Of a DNA stretch of 64,000 bases, positions 44,427 through 52,343 are shown one piece after another. Where the stretch lies: assembly GCF_009915765.1 (NCBI RefSeq), contig NZ_JAABLQ010000001.1:3038001-3102000 (forward strand), given 5' to 3'. This DNA is from Pannonibacter sp. XCT-53 (lineage in GTDB: Bacteria; Pseudomonadota; Alphaproteobacteria; Rhizobiales; Stappiaceae). Both the position numbers and the translations under genes were made by a program. Each line of letters starts with the position of its first letter. Position 1 is the first letter of the stretch. The notes under the pieces are model-generated. The model ran no database searches. It had not been told where the DNA came from and was given only the letters and a program-made list of their open reading frames with translations.

Positions 44427-45189
44427 GCGTCACATCCTCGTTCTGGCGGGCACGACCGAAGCGCGCGAGCTGGCCGAACAGCTTGCGCCGCGCCGCGACA
44501 TCGCGCTCATCCTGTCGCTCGCCGGGCGCACCCGTGATCCCCTGCCCCTGCCGGCCCCGACCCGGACGGGCGGCTTCGGCGGGGCGGAGGGACTGGCGGC
44601 CTATCTCAGCCAGCATGCCATCGACGTGCTGATCGATGCGACCCATCCCTTTGCCCGGCAGATCACGCAGAACGCCGCGACAGCCGCAAGGCTGGCCGGT
44701 GTGCCGCTGATCCGGCTGGAGCGGCCGGCATGGACGGCCGAACCGGGCGACCGGTGGCAGCCGGTTGCCTCGGTCGAGGCGGCCGTGGCGGCCCTCGGGA
44801 CTGCGCCCAAGCGCGTGTTTCTGGCCATCGGCCGGCAGGAGGCAGCGGCCTTCGAGGCGGCGCCGCAGCATCGGTATCTGGTGCGCAGCGTCGATCCGGT
44901 GGAGCCGCCCTTGCAGTTGCCGCAACTGGAAACGCTGCTGTCGCGCGGGCCCTTCGATGAGGCGGCCGAGGAACAGCTCCTGCGCGCGCGGCAGATCGAG
45001 GTGATCGTCTGCAAGAACAGCGGCGGCGCGGCCACCTACGGCAAGATCGCCGCCGCGCGGACCCTTGGCCTGCCGGTGGTGATGATCGAGCGGCCAGCGC
45101 CGGTCACGGCCCTCAGGGCCGGGACAACGGCGGAGGCGGTCGCGCTGCTGGATCATGGCCTGGGCCTGCCGGCAAAGCGCGGTGTGTAG
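44419..45189 (+). CDS. cobK: Precorrin-6A reductase
   Basis: 256 residues from TTG 44419. N-terminal HILVLAGTTEARELAEQLAP and IDVLIDATHPFARQITQNAA, later VFLAIGRQEAAAF and VIVCKNSGGAATYGKIAAAR, are typical of CobK/CbiJ. It reduces precorrin-6A to precorrin-6B with NADPH. It is the only cob gene here on the plus strand, diverging from cobL with overlapping start regions and converging on cobJ with a 37-base overlap at the 3' ends. No good Shine-Dalgarno spacing is seen for the TTG (GGGGGAG is about 11 bases away). Confidence 0.9.
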   Translation: MDTRHILVLAGTTEARELAEQLAPRRDIALILSLAGRTRDPLPLPAPTRTGGFGGAEGLAAYLSQHAIDVLIDATHPFARQITQNAATAARLAGVPLIRLERPAWTAEPGDRWQPVASVEAAVAALGTAPKRVFLAIGRQEAAAFEAAPQHRYLVRSVDPVEPPLQLPQLETLLSRGPFDEAAEEQLLRARQIEVIVCKNSGGAATYGKIAAARTLGLPVVMIERPAPVTALRAGTTAEAVALLDHGLGLPAKRGV

Positions 45190-45917
45190 ACGAGATCCGG
45201 CCGGCCCGGGCGGGCAATGACGCGGGTCTCGGGCGAGCCCACCATGACGCAGGTGGCCATGTCGGCCTCGGCCGGATCGGCCGCCGCCAGCGTGCTGACG
45301 ACGATCCGCTCGTCCGGACGGCCGGCAGCGCGGCCAAAGATCACCGGCGTCTCGCCCGGCAGCACGGTGCGCAGGATGTCGAAAGCCCGGCCCAGCTGCC
45401 AGGGCCGCGCCTTGCTGATCGGATTGTAGAAGGCCATCACCAGCCCGGCCTCGGCCACCAGCTGCAGGCGGCGCTCGATCAGGTCCCAGGGCTTCAGGTT
45501 GTCGGACAGGGAAATGGCGCAGAAGTCGTGGCCGAGCGGTGCGCCGATGCGGGCGGCGACCGCCAGCATGGCGGTGAGGCCGGGAACCACGACCAGCTCC
45601 AGCGCGCGCCAGGCCTCCGGCCCATGCTCGATCGCCTCGCAGACGGCGCTGGCCATGGCAAAGACGCCCGGGTCCCCGCCGGAGACGACGCAGACATTGA
45701 TGCCCTCGGCGGCGCGGGCGAGGGCCGCACGGGCGCGGGCGAGTTCCTCACGGTTGTCGGAGGCGACCGCTTTCTGGTCAGGCCTGAGGTTCAGGCGTTC
45801 GATGTAGGGAAAGTAGCCGTAGAACTCCTGCGACACCGCGACGGCGCGCAGGGCCTCCGGCGTCATCTGCTCCGGATTGCCGGGTCCGGTGCCGATGACA
45901 TGGATGACGCCCGTCAT
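45153..45917 (-). CDS. cobJ: Precorrin-3B C17-methyltransferase
   Basis: 254 residues. Tetrapyrrole methylase with IHVIGTGPGNPEQMTPEALR, VCVVSGGDPGVFAMASAVCE and VVPGLTAMLAVAARIGAPLG, plus the CobJ-type FYNPISKARPWQLGRAFDIL. It methylates precorrin-3B at C-17 with ring contraction to precorrin-4. The start overlaps the cobI stop by four bases (ATGA), and its 3' end overlaps cobK on the other strand. In cobJ-type enzymes, fusions with other domains are common; none here. Confidence 0.93.
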   Translation of the reverse strand: MTGVIHVIGTGPGNPEQMTPEALRAVAVSQEFYGYFPYIERLNLRPDQKAVASDNREELARARAALARAAEGINVCVVSGGDPGVFAMASAVCEAIEHGPEAWRALELVVVPGLTAMLAVAARIGAPLGHDFCAISLSDNLKPWDLIERRLQLVAEAGLVMAFYNPISKARPWQLGRAFDILRTVLPGETPVIFGRAAGRPDERIVVSTLAAADPAEADMATCVMVGSPETRVIARPGRPDLVYTPRFAGRPRP

Positions 45918-46669
45918 GGCTGCCCGCTCCAGCCCGGCACGAGGATCAGCGAGAAATAGGGCGCGCTGTCGTCCGGCTTGTCGGCCAGACGGGTGGAGCT
46001 GGAGGTCGGCATGGTGCCGCGCTCGACATAGATCGCGTCCTCCAGACGGCCGGCGGCGGCCAGCGCCCGGCGCACCTTGGGCAGGTTGCGGCCGAGCTTC
46101 ATGATGACGGCGCCTTCCGTGTCCTTCAGGCGGCGCACCAGTTCGGCTTCCGCCATGGTGCCGGGCAGGACGGTCAGCACGTCGTCACCCTGCACGATCG
46201 GCACACCGGCGAGCGACCAGCAGCCGGACATGGCGGTGATGCCGGGGATGACCTCGACGGGGAAATGCGGCGCGAGGCGCACATGCATGTGCATGTAGGA
46301 GCCATAGAACAGCGGGTCGCCTTCGGAGAGCACGGCCACGGTGCGCCCGGCGCGCAGATGCTCCGCGATGGCGGCGGCCGAGGTCTCGTAGAACGCGGTG
46401 ATCTGGCTCTTGTAGGCGTCCTCTTCCTTGTCGATCTCGGTGGTCACCGGATAGTAGAGCGGCAGCTCGATGATGTCGGGCTTGATGCGCGCCTCGACGA
46501 TGCCGCGCCCGTTGCCGCGCCGGCCCGCCTTGGCGAACCAGGCCAGAACATCCGCCTCTTCCAGTGCCCGCGCCGCCTTCAGCGTCAGCAGCTCCGGGTC
46601 CCCCGGACCCGTTCCCACGCCATACAGCCGGCCGATCTTGTCACTCGCCTCAGTCATCGTCAGATCCAT
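45914..46669 (-). CDS. cobI: Precorrin-2 C20-methyltransferase
   Basis: 251 residues from ATG 46669, whose first base is the last base of the cobH stop; GTG 46672 is an alternative. Methylase motifs: RLYGVGTGPGDPELLTLKAA, VAVLSEGDPLFYGSYMHMHV, VIPGITAMSGCWSLAGVPIV, and the CobI-type NLPKVRRALAAAGRLEDAIY. It converts precorrin-2 to precorrin-3A, the committed branch from siroheme toward B12. Confidence 0.92.
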   Translation of the reverse strand: MDLTMTEASDKIGRLYGVGTGPGDPELLTLKAARALEEADVLAWFAKAGRRGNGRGIVEARIKPDIIELPLYYPVTTEIDKEEDAYKSQITAFYETSAAAIAEHLRAGRTVAVLSEGDPLFYGSYMHMHVRLAPHFPVEVIPGITAMSGCWSLAGVPIVQGDDVLTVLPGTMAEAELVRRLKDTEGAVIMKLGRNLPKVRRALAAAGRLEDAIYVERGTMPTSSSTRLADKPDDSAPYFSLILVPGWSGQP

Positions 46670-47301
46670 CACAGTCCGGGCCGCGCCAGGGAATTGAGGG
46701 CAGCGGCCGTCATCGCGCTGCCGCCCAGCCGGCCGCGCACGATGGCGTAAGGCACGCCATAGGAATTCTCCGCCAGCGCATCCTTGGATTCGGCCGCGCC
46801 GACAAAGCCGACGGGCATGCCCAGGATCGCCGCCGGCTTCGGTGCCCCGTCGCGCAGCAGTTCAAGGAGGTAGAACAGGGCCGTCGGGGCGTTGCCGATG
46901 GCAACGACCGCACCCGCCAGACGAGGAAGCCAAAGCCGCAGGGCCGCCGCCGAGCGGGTGTTGCCGATCTCCTCGGCCAGCGTCGCGGTCTGCGGGTCGC
47001 GCAGGGTGCAGATCACCTCGTTGCCAGCCGGCAGGCGGGCGGCGGTCACCCCGCGCGCGACCATCTCGGCGTCGCAGAAGATCGGAGCGCCCGCTTCCAG
47101 CGCACCGCGCGCGGTTTCGACAAAGCCCGGGCCGAAGTCGAAATGCTGCGCCGCCTCGACCAGTCCGGCGGCATGAATCATGCGCACGGCGACGTCGGCC
47201 TCGGCTTCGCTGAAGCGGCTGAGGTCGGCCTCCGCGCGGATGATGGCGAAGGACTTCACATAGATCGCCTGACCGTCCTTGATGTAGTCGTAGTCTGTCA
47301 T
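46669..47301 (-). CDS. cobH: Precorrin-8X methylmutase
   Basis: 210 residues. Pattern: YIKDGQAIYVKSFAIIRAEA, AVRMIHAAGLVEAAQHFDFG with the catalytic His, ARGVTAARLPAGNEVICTL and ILGMPVGFVGAAESKDALAE. CobH shifts the C-11 methyl to C-12 to yield hydrogenobyrinic acid. Start overlaps cobG by four bases and its stop touches cobI, so it is mid-operon. Length normal. Confidence 0.93.
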   Translation of the reverse strand: MTDYDYIKDGQAIYVKSFAIIRAEADLSRFSEAEADVAVRMIHAAGLVEAAQHFDFGPGFVETARGALEAGAPIFCDAEMVARGVTAARLPAGNEVICTLRDPQTATLAEEIGNTRSAAALRLWLPRLAGAVVAIGNAPTALFYLLELLRDGAPKPAAILGMPVGFVGAAESKDALAENSYGVPYAIVRGRLGGSAMTAAALNSLARPGL

Positions 47302-48635
47302 GTCTCGTCTTTGATGAGGGCGCGGAGCCCGTCCGGCCCCAACTGGGTGATCTGGGTGGCGGCGCTGTCCGAACCGGCACGCAGGCGCGTGTTCAGCCGG
47401 CTCAGGGCCGGGCCGAGGTCGGCGGGGGCAAGCACGGCCACCGGAGCGTCGCCGGCCCGGCCACCAACGACCAGCGCGATGCCGCCGGGCGTTCCGGTGA
47501 GGCCAAGGGACGCGGCAGCGGGATGGGCGCAGCCCTTGCCGCAGCCGGAAAGATGCAGCGTCAGCGATCCGTCGAGCAAGGCCGGCGCTGTGGTGACGAG
47601 CAGGTCGGTGAGCGCGCGCGGGTCGATCAGGCCGGAGCCGCAGCCACGCTGCCCCGGACAGGCGACGATGTGATTGCGCGGGTCCGCCGGGTCAACGATC
47701 AGACCGGCCGCCTGCGCCAGCGCCGCAGCCTCGTTCGCCCGTTCCGGGGCAATCCCCAGCACCAGCAGGGCGTGGCCGGGGGCAAGACGAACCTCGCTCG
47801 CGCCGAGCCGTTCCAGCCCGTCGAGCCAGGTGACCAGCGCCTCGGCAGCGATCCGGCCAAAGGGCAGGCGCACGCCCTGCACGGCGAGGCCGCCCGCGGT
47901 GAGGACCCCGACCGGAGCCGGCGACGGGATCGCCTGCGGCGGCGGCAAGGTGGCTGACCGGGCGAGCGCAGCCGGATCAAGGTCGCGGCCCCGGGCGGCG
48001 GGGCCAAGCGCCGTAAGGGCCGAAAGCAGCTGGAGAACCGCCGCGACGGCCTCACTTTGCGGGACTTCAGCGAGGGCATGCGCAGACAGGGCGTCACCCG
48101 CCAGCCCGATGCGCCAGAGCACCGCGCCGTCGCGGCGGACCGCATCGAGGCGGATGTCGGCGACCTGACCCGAGAGGTTGAGCAGGCCGCCGCCGTCGAC
48201 CACGACAGCCAGCTTGGGCGCGAGCCGCAGGGCCTCGCCCTCAGCCATGACGGCGGCGCGAAGGGCTTCCGCCAGCGGCCGGCCATCGGCGATTTCGCTT
48301 GAGTCGAGGCCCGCGAGCGGCGGGGTTTCGATGGCAAGGCCGGCGTGGCTGTGGAGCCCGGCGTCGGCGAGATCCTGCGCCAGCTGTCCAGCGCTGTTGC
48401 GGGTCAGGCCCCGGATCTGGAGGTTGCCCCGCGCGGTCACATCAAGCAGGCCGTTGCCATGCGTCTGGCTCAGGGTCGCCAGCCGCAGCCAGGCCTTAGG
48501 GGCGTAGCCGGGCGCGACGGGCCGGAGACGCGCCAGCAGGCCGTCGCCGGTTTCCATCGGCGTTGCAAGTGTCGGACAGGCCCCCCGGCGTTCGGGCGGG
48601 CGCGCTGCCGTGGCAAGGGGCTGAGCCACGCTCAT
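47298..48635 (-). CDS. cobG: Precorrin-3B synthase (O2-dependent monooxygenase)
   Basis: 445 residues. Nitrite/sulfite reductase-like architecture: a ferredoxin-like half with APKAWLRLATLSQTHGNGLL and ARGNLQIRGL, and a C-terminal 4Fe-4S region with VACPGQRGCGSGLIDPRALT and LHLSGCGKGCAHPAAASL. CobG oxidises precorrin-3A to precorrin-3B using molecular oxygen, so the encoded route is the aerobic, late-cobalt one. It overlaps cobF and cobH by four bases each. Its presence argues against an anaerobic CbiG-type route in this organism. Confidence 0.92.
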   Translation of the reverse strand: MSVAQPLATAARPPERRGACPTLATPMETGDGLLARLRPVAPGYAPKAWLRLATLSQTHGNGLLDVTARGNLQIRGLTRNSAGQLAQDLADAGLHSHAGLAIETPPLAGLDSSEIADGRPLAEALRAAVMAEGEALRLAPKLAVVVDGGGLLNLSGQVADIRLDAVRRDGAVLWRIGLAGDALSAHALAEVPQSEAVAAVLQLLSALTALGPAARGRDLDPAALARSATLPPPQAIPSPAPVGVLTAGGLAVQGVRLPFGRIAAEALVTWLDGLERLGASEVRLAPGHALLVLGIAPERANEAAALAQAAGLIVDPADPRNHIVACPGQRGCGSGLIDPRALTDLLVTTAPALLDGSLTLHLSGCGKGCAHPAAASLGLTGTPGGIALVVGGRAGDAPVAVLAPADLGPALSRLNTRLRAGSDSAATQITQLGPDGLRALIKDET

Positions 48636-49420
48636 GCCGCCTCCCCGTCCGAATCCGCTTCGGTCGCGCTGGCGCGGATCAGGTAGATGTCCATGATCCA
48701 GCCATGCTCGGCCCGGGCAGCGGCCCGCGTGGCGGTGATCTCGCCGGCAATGTCGCCCAGACGTCCCTGACGCAGGATCTGCATGGGTGTGCCGAGGTAA
48801 GCGCCCCAGGTGAGGGTCGCATCCCGGTCGGCGACAGAGTTGAAGGCCTGGACACCGTCGAGCATGACGGCTACGTCCGAGGCGCCCTCCGGCCAGCCGT
48901 CGGCAAGACGGCGTCCGGTGGTGATCGTCACCGGCGCGCCGATGCGGTTGAGCGGCATGCGGTGTTCGGCGCAGAGCACCTGCAGGCTGGTGATGCCGGG
49001 AATGACGTCGTGGTCGAAGGACACCCGTGCCCGCGCCGTGAGCCTGTCGATCAGCCGCAGGGTGCTGTCGTAGAGCATCGGATCGCCCCAGACGAGCAGG
49101 CCCACGGTCTCGCCCTCCGCGACCTCGGACAGGAGCAGGTCTTCGTAAATGGCGGCAATCGCGTCGTGCCAGTCGTCGACGGCGGCACCATAGTCGCCAT
49201 CGGCGCGGCGCTTCGGCACGGCGTAGTGGACGAGCCGCGGCATCGGGCCGGTGATGAAGCGGGTGCAGATTTCGTGGCGCAGCTCGGCGAGGAAGGCCTT
49301 TTCCTCGCCCTTGGTGGGCACGAACAGGACGTCACAGGAATTGAGCGCGTCAATTGCCTGAATGGTCATGTGGTCGGGATTGCCGGAGCCGATCCCGATG
49401 ACGCGAATTCGCCTGCTCAC
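48632..49420 (-). CDS. cobF: Precorrin-6A synthase (deacetylating)
   Basis: 262 residues from GTG 49420 (MSRRIRVIGIGSGNPDHMTI), chosen because GGGAGAAGG lies just upstream; ATG 49441 is the alternative. Motifs: GSGNPDHMTIQAIDALNSCD, VGLLVWGDPMLYDSTLRLID, IPGITSLQVLCAEHRMPLN. CobF methylates C-1 of precorrin-5 and releases acetate. It is the first gene of the leftward cobFGHIJ run. No cobalamin riboswitch could be recognised in the ~170 bases upstream. Confidence 0.92.
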   Translation of the reverse strand: MSRRIRVIGIGSGNPDHMTIQAIDALNSCDVLFVPTKGEEKAFLAELRHEICTRFITGPMPRLVHYAVPKRRADGDYGAAVDDWHDAIAAIYEDLLLSEVAEGETVGLLVWGDPMLYDSTLRLIDRLTARARVSFDHDVIPGITSLQVLCAEHRMPLNRIGAPVTITTGRRLADGWPEGASDVAVMLDGVQAFNSVADRDATLTWGAYLGTPMQILRQGRLGDIAGEITATRAAARAEHGWIMDIYLIRASATEADSDGEAA

Positions 49421-49590
49421 TGCCTTCTCCCGTGCGCCCATCGCGCTGCCGGCCTGCGTCCCGGTTTGGGTCCCGCACGTCTGTGTTTAGAGGCAGTTCC
49501 TGCAGATTGCCAGTGCGATGACCGACGGCAAATGGTCGAATCCCGAAACCGGGACGGGCCCTGCGACGGTCTGCCCGCCGCAGGGTCGTG

Positions 49591-50259
49591 TCAGGCTTTG
49601 GCGCGTCCGCCAAGGAACCAGGAGGCAAAGGCCAGCGCCAGCAGCGCGCCCGCCACCTCGGCCAGGATGAAGCCGGGAAGGTCCAGCGGACGGATGCCGG
49701 AGAACGTGTCGGTGAGCGAGCGGGCAATGGCGACCGCCGGGTTGGCGAAGCTGGTCGAGGCCGTGAACCAGTAGGCGGCCGTGATGTAGAGGCCCACCAG
49801 CGCCGGGATCGCGTCGGCCTTGAACCGCAGGCCGAACAGGATGGTGAAGACGAGGCCGAAGGTCGCCACCACCTCGGCGATCCACTGCGGCAAGCCGGTG
49901 CGCACGGTGCTCGACAGCTCGACCAGCGGCAGCGCGAACATGGCGTGTGCCACGATGGCCCCGACGCAGCCGCCGACGACCTGCGCGAGGGTGTAGAAGA
50001 CCGCATCAGCCGCCTTGAGGTCTCCGCGCAAGGCGAAGACCAGCGAGACCGCAGGATTGAAATGCGCTCCGGACACCGGCCCGAGACAGGTGATCAGCAC
50101 CAGCAGGATGGCGCCGGTCGGCAGGGTGTTGCCGAGAAGCGAGACCGCGACGTCATCGCTGAGACGGTCGGCCATGATGCCGGATCCGACCACGGTTGCG
50201 ACCAGCAAGGCGGTGCCCAGCACTTCGGCGACGAGGCGCCGGGAGAGATCAAACTGCAC
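49591..50259 (-). CDS. aqpS: MIP/aquaporin-family arsenite channel AqpS
   Basis: 222 residues, six hydrophobic helices with two NPA-type half-helices: SGAHFNPAVSLVFALRG and TSFANPAVAIARSLTD. Placed last in an arsR-arsC-aqpS operon (12 bases after arsC), as in Sinorhizobium meliloti, where AqpS replaces ArsB and lets arsenite leave the cell by facilitated diffusion. ATG 50259. Inner membrane. Substrate follows from the operon context. Confidence 0.88.
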   Translation of the reverse strand: MQFDLSRRLVAEVLGTALLVATVVGSGIMADRLSDDVAVSLLGNTLPTGAILLVLITCLGPVSGAHFNPAVSLVFALRGDLKAADAVFYTLAQVVGGCVGAIVAHAMFALPLVELSSTVRTGLPQWIAEVVATFGLVFTILFGLRFKADAIPALVGLYITAAYWFTASTSFANPAVAIARSLTDTFSGIRPLDLPGFILAEVAGALLALAFASWFLGGRAKA

Positions 50260-50271
50260 GAGAAGGCTCCG

Positions 50272-50769
50272 TCAGCTGGTAGTCTTGCCGATGTCGGCGA
50301 GCTTCTGCTTCAGCGACAGGCCGTCCAGCGTCTCGATCGGCAGGCTGGTGAACAGCGTGATGCGGTTGCGCAGCATGCGATAGGCTTCGGAGAAGGCCAG
50401 CATCCGGTCTGCCTCGCTGCCCGTGGCGGCGGCCGGGTCCGGCACGCCCCAGTGCGCGGTCATCGGCTGTCCCGGCCACACCGGGCAGGCCTCGGCGGCC
50501 GCGCTGTCGCAGACGGTGAAGACGAAGTCCATCTTCGGCCCACCTTCGACGGCAAACTCGTCCCAGCTCTTGGACCGGGCGAAGGACGTGTCGTGACCAA
50601 GCTTCTGCAGCAGGGCCAGGGACATCGGGTGGACCTCGCCCTTGGGCTGGGACCCGGCCGAGAAGGACCGGAAGCGGCCCTTGCCCTCGGCAATCAGGAT
50701 CGCCTCGGCGAGGATCGACCGGGCGGAGTTGCCGGTGCACAGAAACAGGACATTGTAGGTCGACGACAT
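50272..50769 (-). CDS. arsC: Arsenate reductase (low-molecular-weight phosphatase type)
   Basis: 165 residues from ATG 50769 (MSSTYNVLFLCTGNSARSIL). The P-loop C-x5-R motif is CTGNSAR (Cys11 to Arg17), with later AGSQPKGEVHPMSLALLQKL, DFVFTVCDSAAAEACPVWPG and HWGVPDPAAA. It reduces arsenate to arsenite, which the neighbouring channel exports. It lies ten bases after arsR and 12 before aqpS. Longer upstream in-frame start at 50796 would overlap arsR and is not used. Confidence 0.9.
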   Translation of the reverse strand: MSSTYNVLFLCTGNSARSILAEAILIAEGKGRFRSFSAGSQPKGEVHPMSLALLQKLGHDTSFARSKSWDEFAVEGGPKMDFVFTVCDSAAAEACPVWPGQPMTAHWGVPDPAAATGSEADRMLAFSEAYRMLRNRITLFTSLPIETLDGLSLKQKLADIGKTTS

Positions 50770-50779
50770 TGCTTGAACC

Positions 50780-51112
50780 TCAGCAGCCACAGCCAACCTG
50801 CCGGATCAGAGGCTGGCACAGTTCGGGTTTGCCGCCGCAGCAATCCTCGACCAGATACCCGAGCAGATCCTGCATCCCGTCCATGCTGGCGAAATAGCGG
50901 ATCGCGCGACCTTCCCGCTGGTTGCGGATGAGGCCGGCCGAGACCAGGATCGAGAGGTTTGCCGACAGCGTGTTCTGGCGGACATTGAGCGCCTCGGCCA
51001 CCTCACCAGCCAGCATGCCGTCCCGGCCGGAGCGAACCAGCAAGCGGAAGACATCCAGGCGCGTTTCCTGGGAGAGGGCAGCGAGTGCCTCGAGGGCGGC
51101 TTTTTTATCCAT
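50780..51112 (-). CDS. arsR: ArsR family arsenic-responsive repressor
   Basis: 110 residues. Winged HTH ETRLDVFRLLVRSGRDGMLA then GEVAEALNVRQNTLSANLSI. Instead of the classic N-terminal ELCVCD site, Cys residues cluster at the C-terminus (VEDCCGGKPELCQ and the last residues GCGC), so the As(III) site is of the C-terminal type. First gene of the ars operon; its own operator candidate is 14-25 bases upstream. Confidence 0.9.
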   Translation of the reverse strand: MDKKAALEALAALSQETRLDVFRLLVRSGRDGMLAGEVAEALNVRQNTLSANLSILVSAGLIRNQREGRAIRYFASMDGMQDLLGYLVEDCCGGKPELCQPLIRQVGCGC

Positions 51113-51125
51113 ATTTCCAGATTAC

Positions 51126-51137
51126 TCGATATATTGA
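51126..51137. promoter_or_regulatory. Candidate ArsR operator
   Basis: TCGATATATTGA is an almost perfect palindrome in an AT-rich spot 14-25 bases before the arsR start, flanked by TTACT and AGTGTTCAAG. It resembles ArsR boxes with a central ATAT. Confidence 0.5.
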
Positions 51138-51277
51138 AGTGTTCAAGCAAAAAAAGCCGCCCGCGGCCTGTTGGGGCTTGGCCGGGGCGGCAGTCGCGTC
51201 AGCTGTCAGGGCGCGAAGGAAAGGGAAGGGCCGGCGGCGCCGGCGCGGGAGGCTGGGCGCGGAAGACGCAGCTCCTG

Positions 51278-52012
51278 TCAGACGCGCTCGAGCACGCGGC
51301 GGCTTTCGGCCACCCGCACCGGCGCTTCAAGTGCGGGAACCTGGGCCTTGAGCATGTAACCGATGTAGCGCTTGGACTCGACCGGATCATAGCCGAGGCG
51401 GTCCTTGAGCTTCTTGCGCAGCTTGGAGACATGGCTTTCGACCACGCATTCGTCGACCTCCTCGTTCATGAGGCCATACACTGCGTTGTAGATCTGGGTC
51501 TTGGTCACCCGGCGACCGTGGTTGCGGGCCAGATACTCCAGGATCCGGCGCTCCCGGCGCGGCAGCTCGAACACCTCGCCGCCGATGACCGGATCGCGGC
51601 CGTCGAAGAAGACGCGGATCTGACCGATTTCCAGGTTGTCCGCTTCCCGCATCGTGCGACGGCGGATGGCACCGACACGGGCAAGGATCTCACGGACATG
51701 GATCGGCTTGCGCAGCACGTCGTCCACGCCGCAGGCAAACAGCTCCAGCGTCTGGTCGAGGCTCGGCCGCTCGTCCAGCGCCAGGATGGGAGCATCGTCA
51801 CACCGGGTGCGGACCATGCGCGGAAAGTCCGGACGCTCGACGCAATCGCCCAAAAGGAAGGCCTCGATGGAGGCCAGATCGTCTTCGGACGCCGTCTTCA
51901 CCCACTCGGGCAGCTCTGCCGGCGACAGCGCGAGGCAGGCAAACCCCTCGCGCTCGAAACCGGACACATATCCGGCGGTGACGATTTCCCGCTCATCAAC
52001 GATTACGAACAT
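51278..52012 (-). CDS. ftcR: Flagellar transcriptional regulator FtcR (OmpR-type orphan)
   Basis: 244 residues. Receiver-like N-terminus (MFVIVDEREIVTAGYVSGFE, ILALDERPSLDQTLELFACG then VDDVLRKPIHVREILARVG) and an OmpR-type winged helix C-terminus (FELPRRERRILEYLARNHGR then RVTKTQIYNAVYG and VESHVSKLRKKL). FtcR/Rem is the master activator of flagellar genes in Rhizobiales. Several phosphoacceptor-region residues are not canonical, consistent with an orphan regulator. It precedes the fliI/flgF group on the same strand. Confidence 0.88.
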   Translation of the reverse strand: MFVIVDEREIVTAGYVSGFEREGFACLALSPAELPEWVKTASEDDLASIEAFLLGDCVERPDFPRMVRTRCDDAPILALDERPSLDQTLELFACGVDDVLRKPIHVREILARVGAIRRRTMREADNLEIGQIRVFFDGRDPVIGGEVFELPRRERRILEYLARNHGRRVTKTQIYNAVYGLMNEEVDECVVESHVSKLRKKLKDRLGYDPVESKRYIGYMLKAQVPALEAPVRVAESRRVLERV

Positions 52013-52343
52013 GGTGTTTTCCCCAACACAGCCTTGTTGATAAATCCCTATTGGGTCCAGGCTTCCGGGTCAAACATCACGTTCAACGGTCAGACCGCTA
52101 CGTGAAAACACAGATTAAAGAGCGCTAATCTTTCCGTTACAATAAAATACAATGTTTCAAATTTACAATTTTATTCCAATTTTTATCATGTTTTATCTTT
52201 TTTCTCCTGAAAAACACAGGAAATTTGCTCGCTCTTTGATGGCGTTTATAGCGGGATTTCTTGCAGCGATCAAGTGCCGGGCAGCACCGGGCGCACCGGA
52301 CCGTCTCGTCCGGGCCGGTCTGCGTCGCACGCACAGGACAAGA
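52013..52343. promoter_or_regulatory. AT-rich ftcR promoter region
   Basis: 331 bases between fliI's stop and ftcR's start. The part 52100-52215 is strikingly AT-rich for this chromosome, a likely promoter or nucleoid-protein binding region for ftcR. No operator or hairpin stands out. Confidence 0.5.

Noticed and set aside
49421..49590. Cobalamin riboswitch before cobF
   Set aside because: The B12-box core could not be found and the leader is too short.
49588..50931. 447-residue plus-strand frame over the ars operon
   Set aside because: Shadow of aqpS and arsC, no domain, Gln/Arg/Gly-rich composition.
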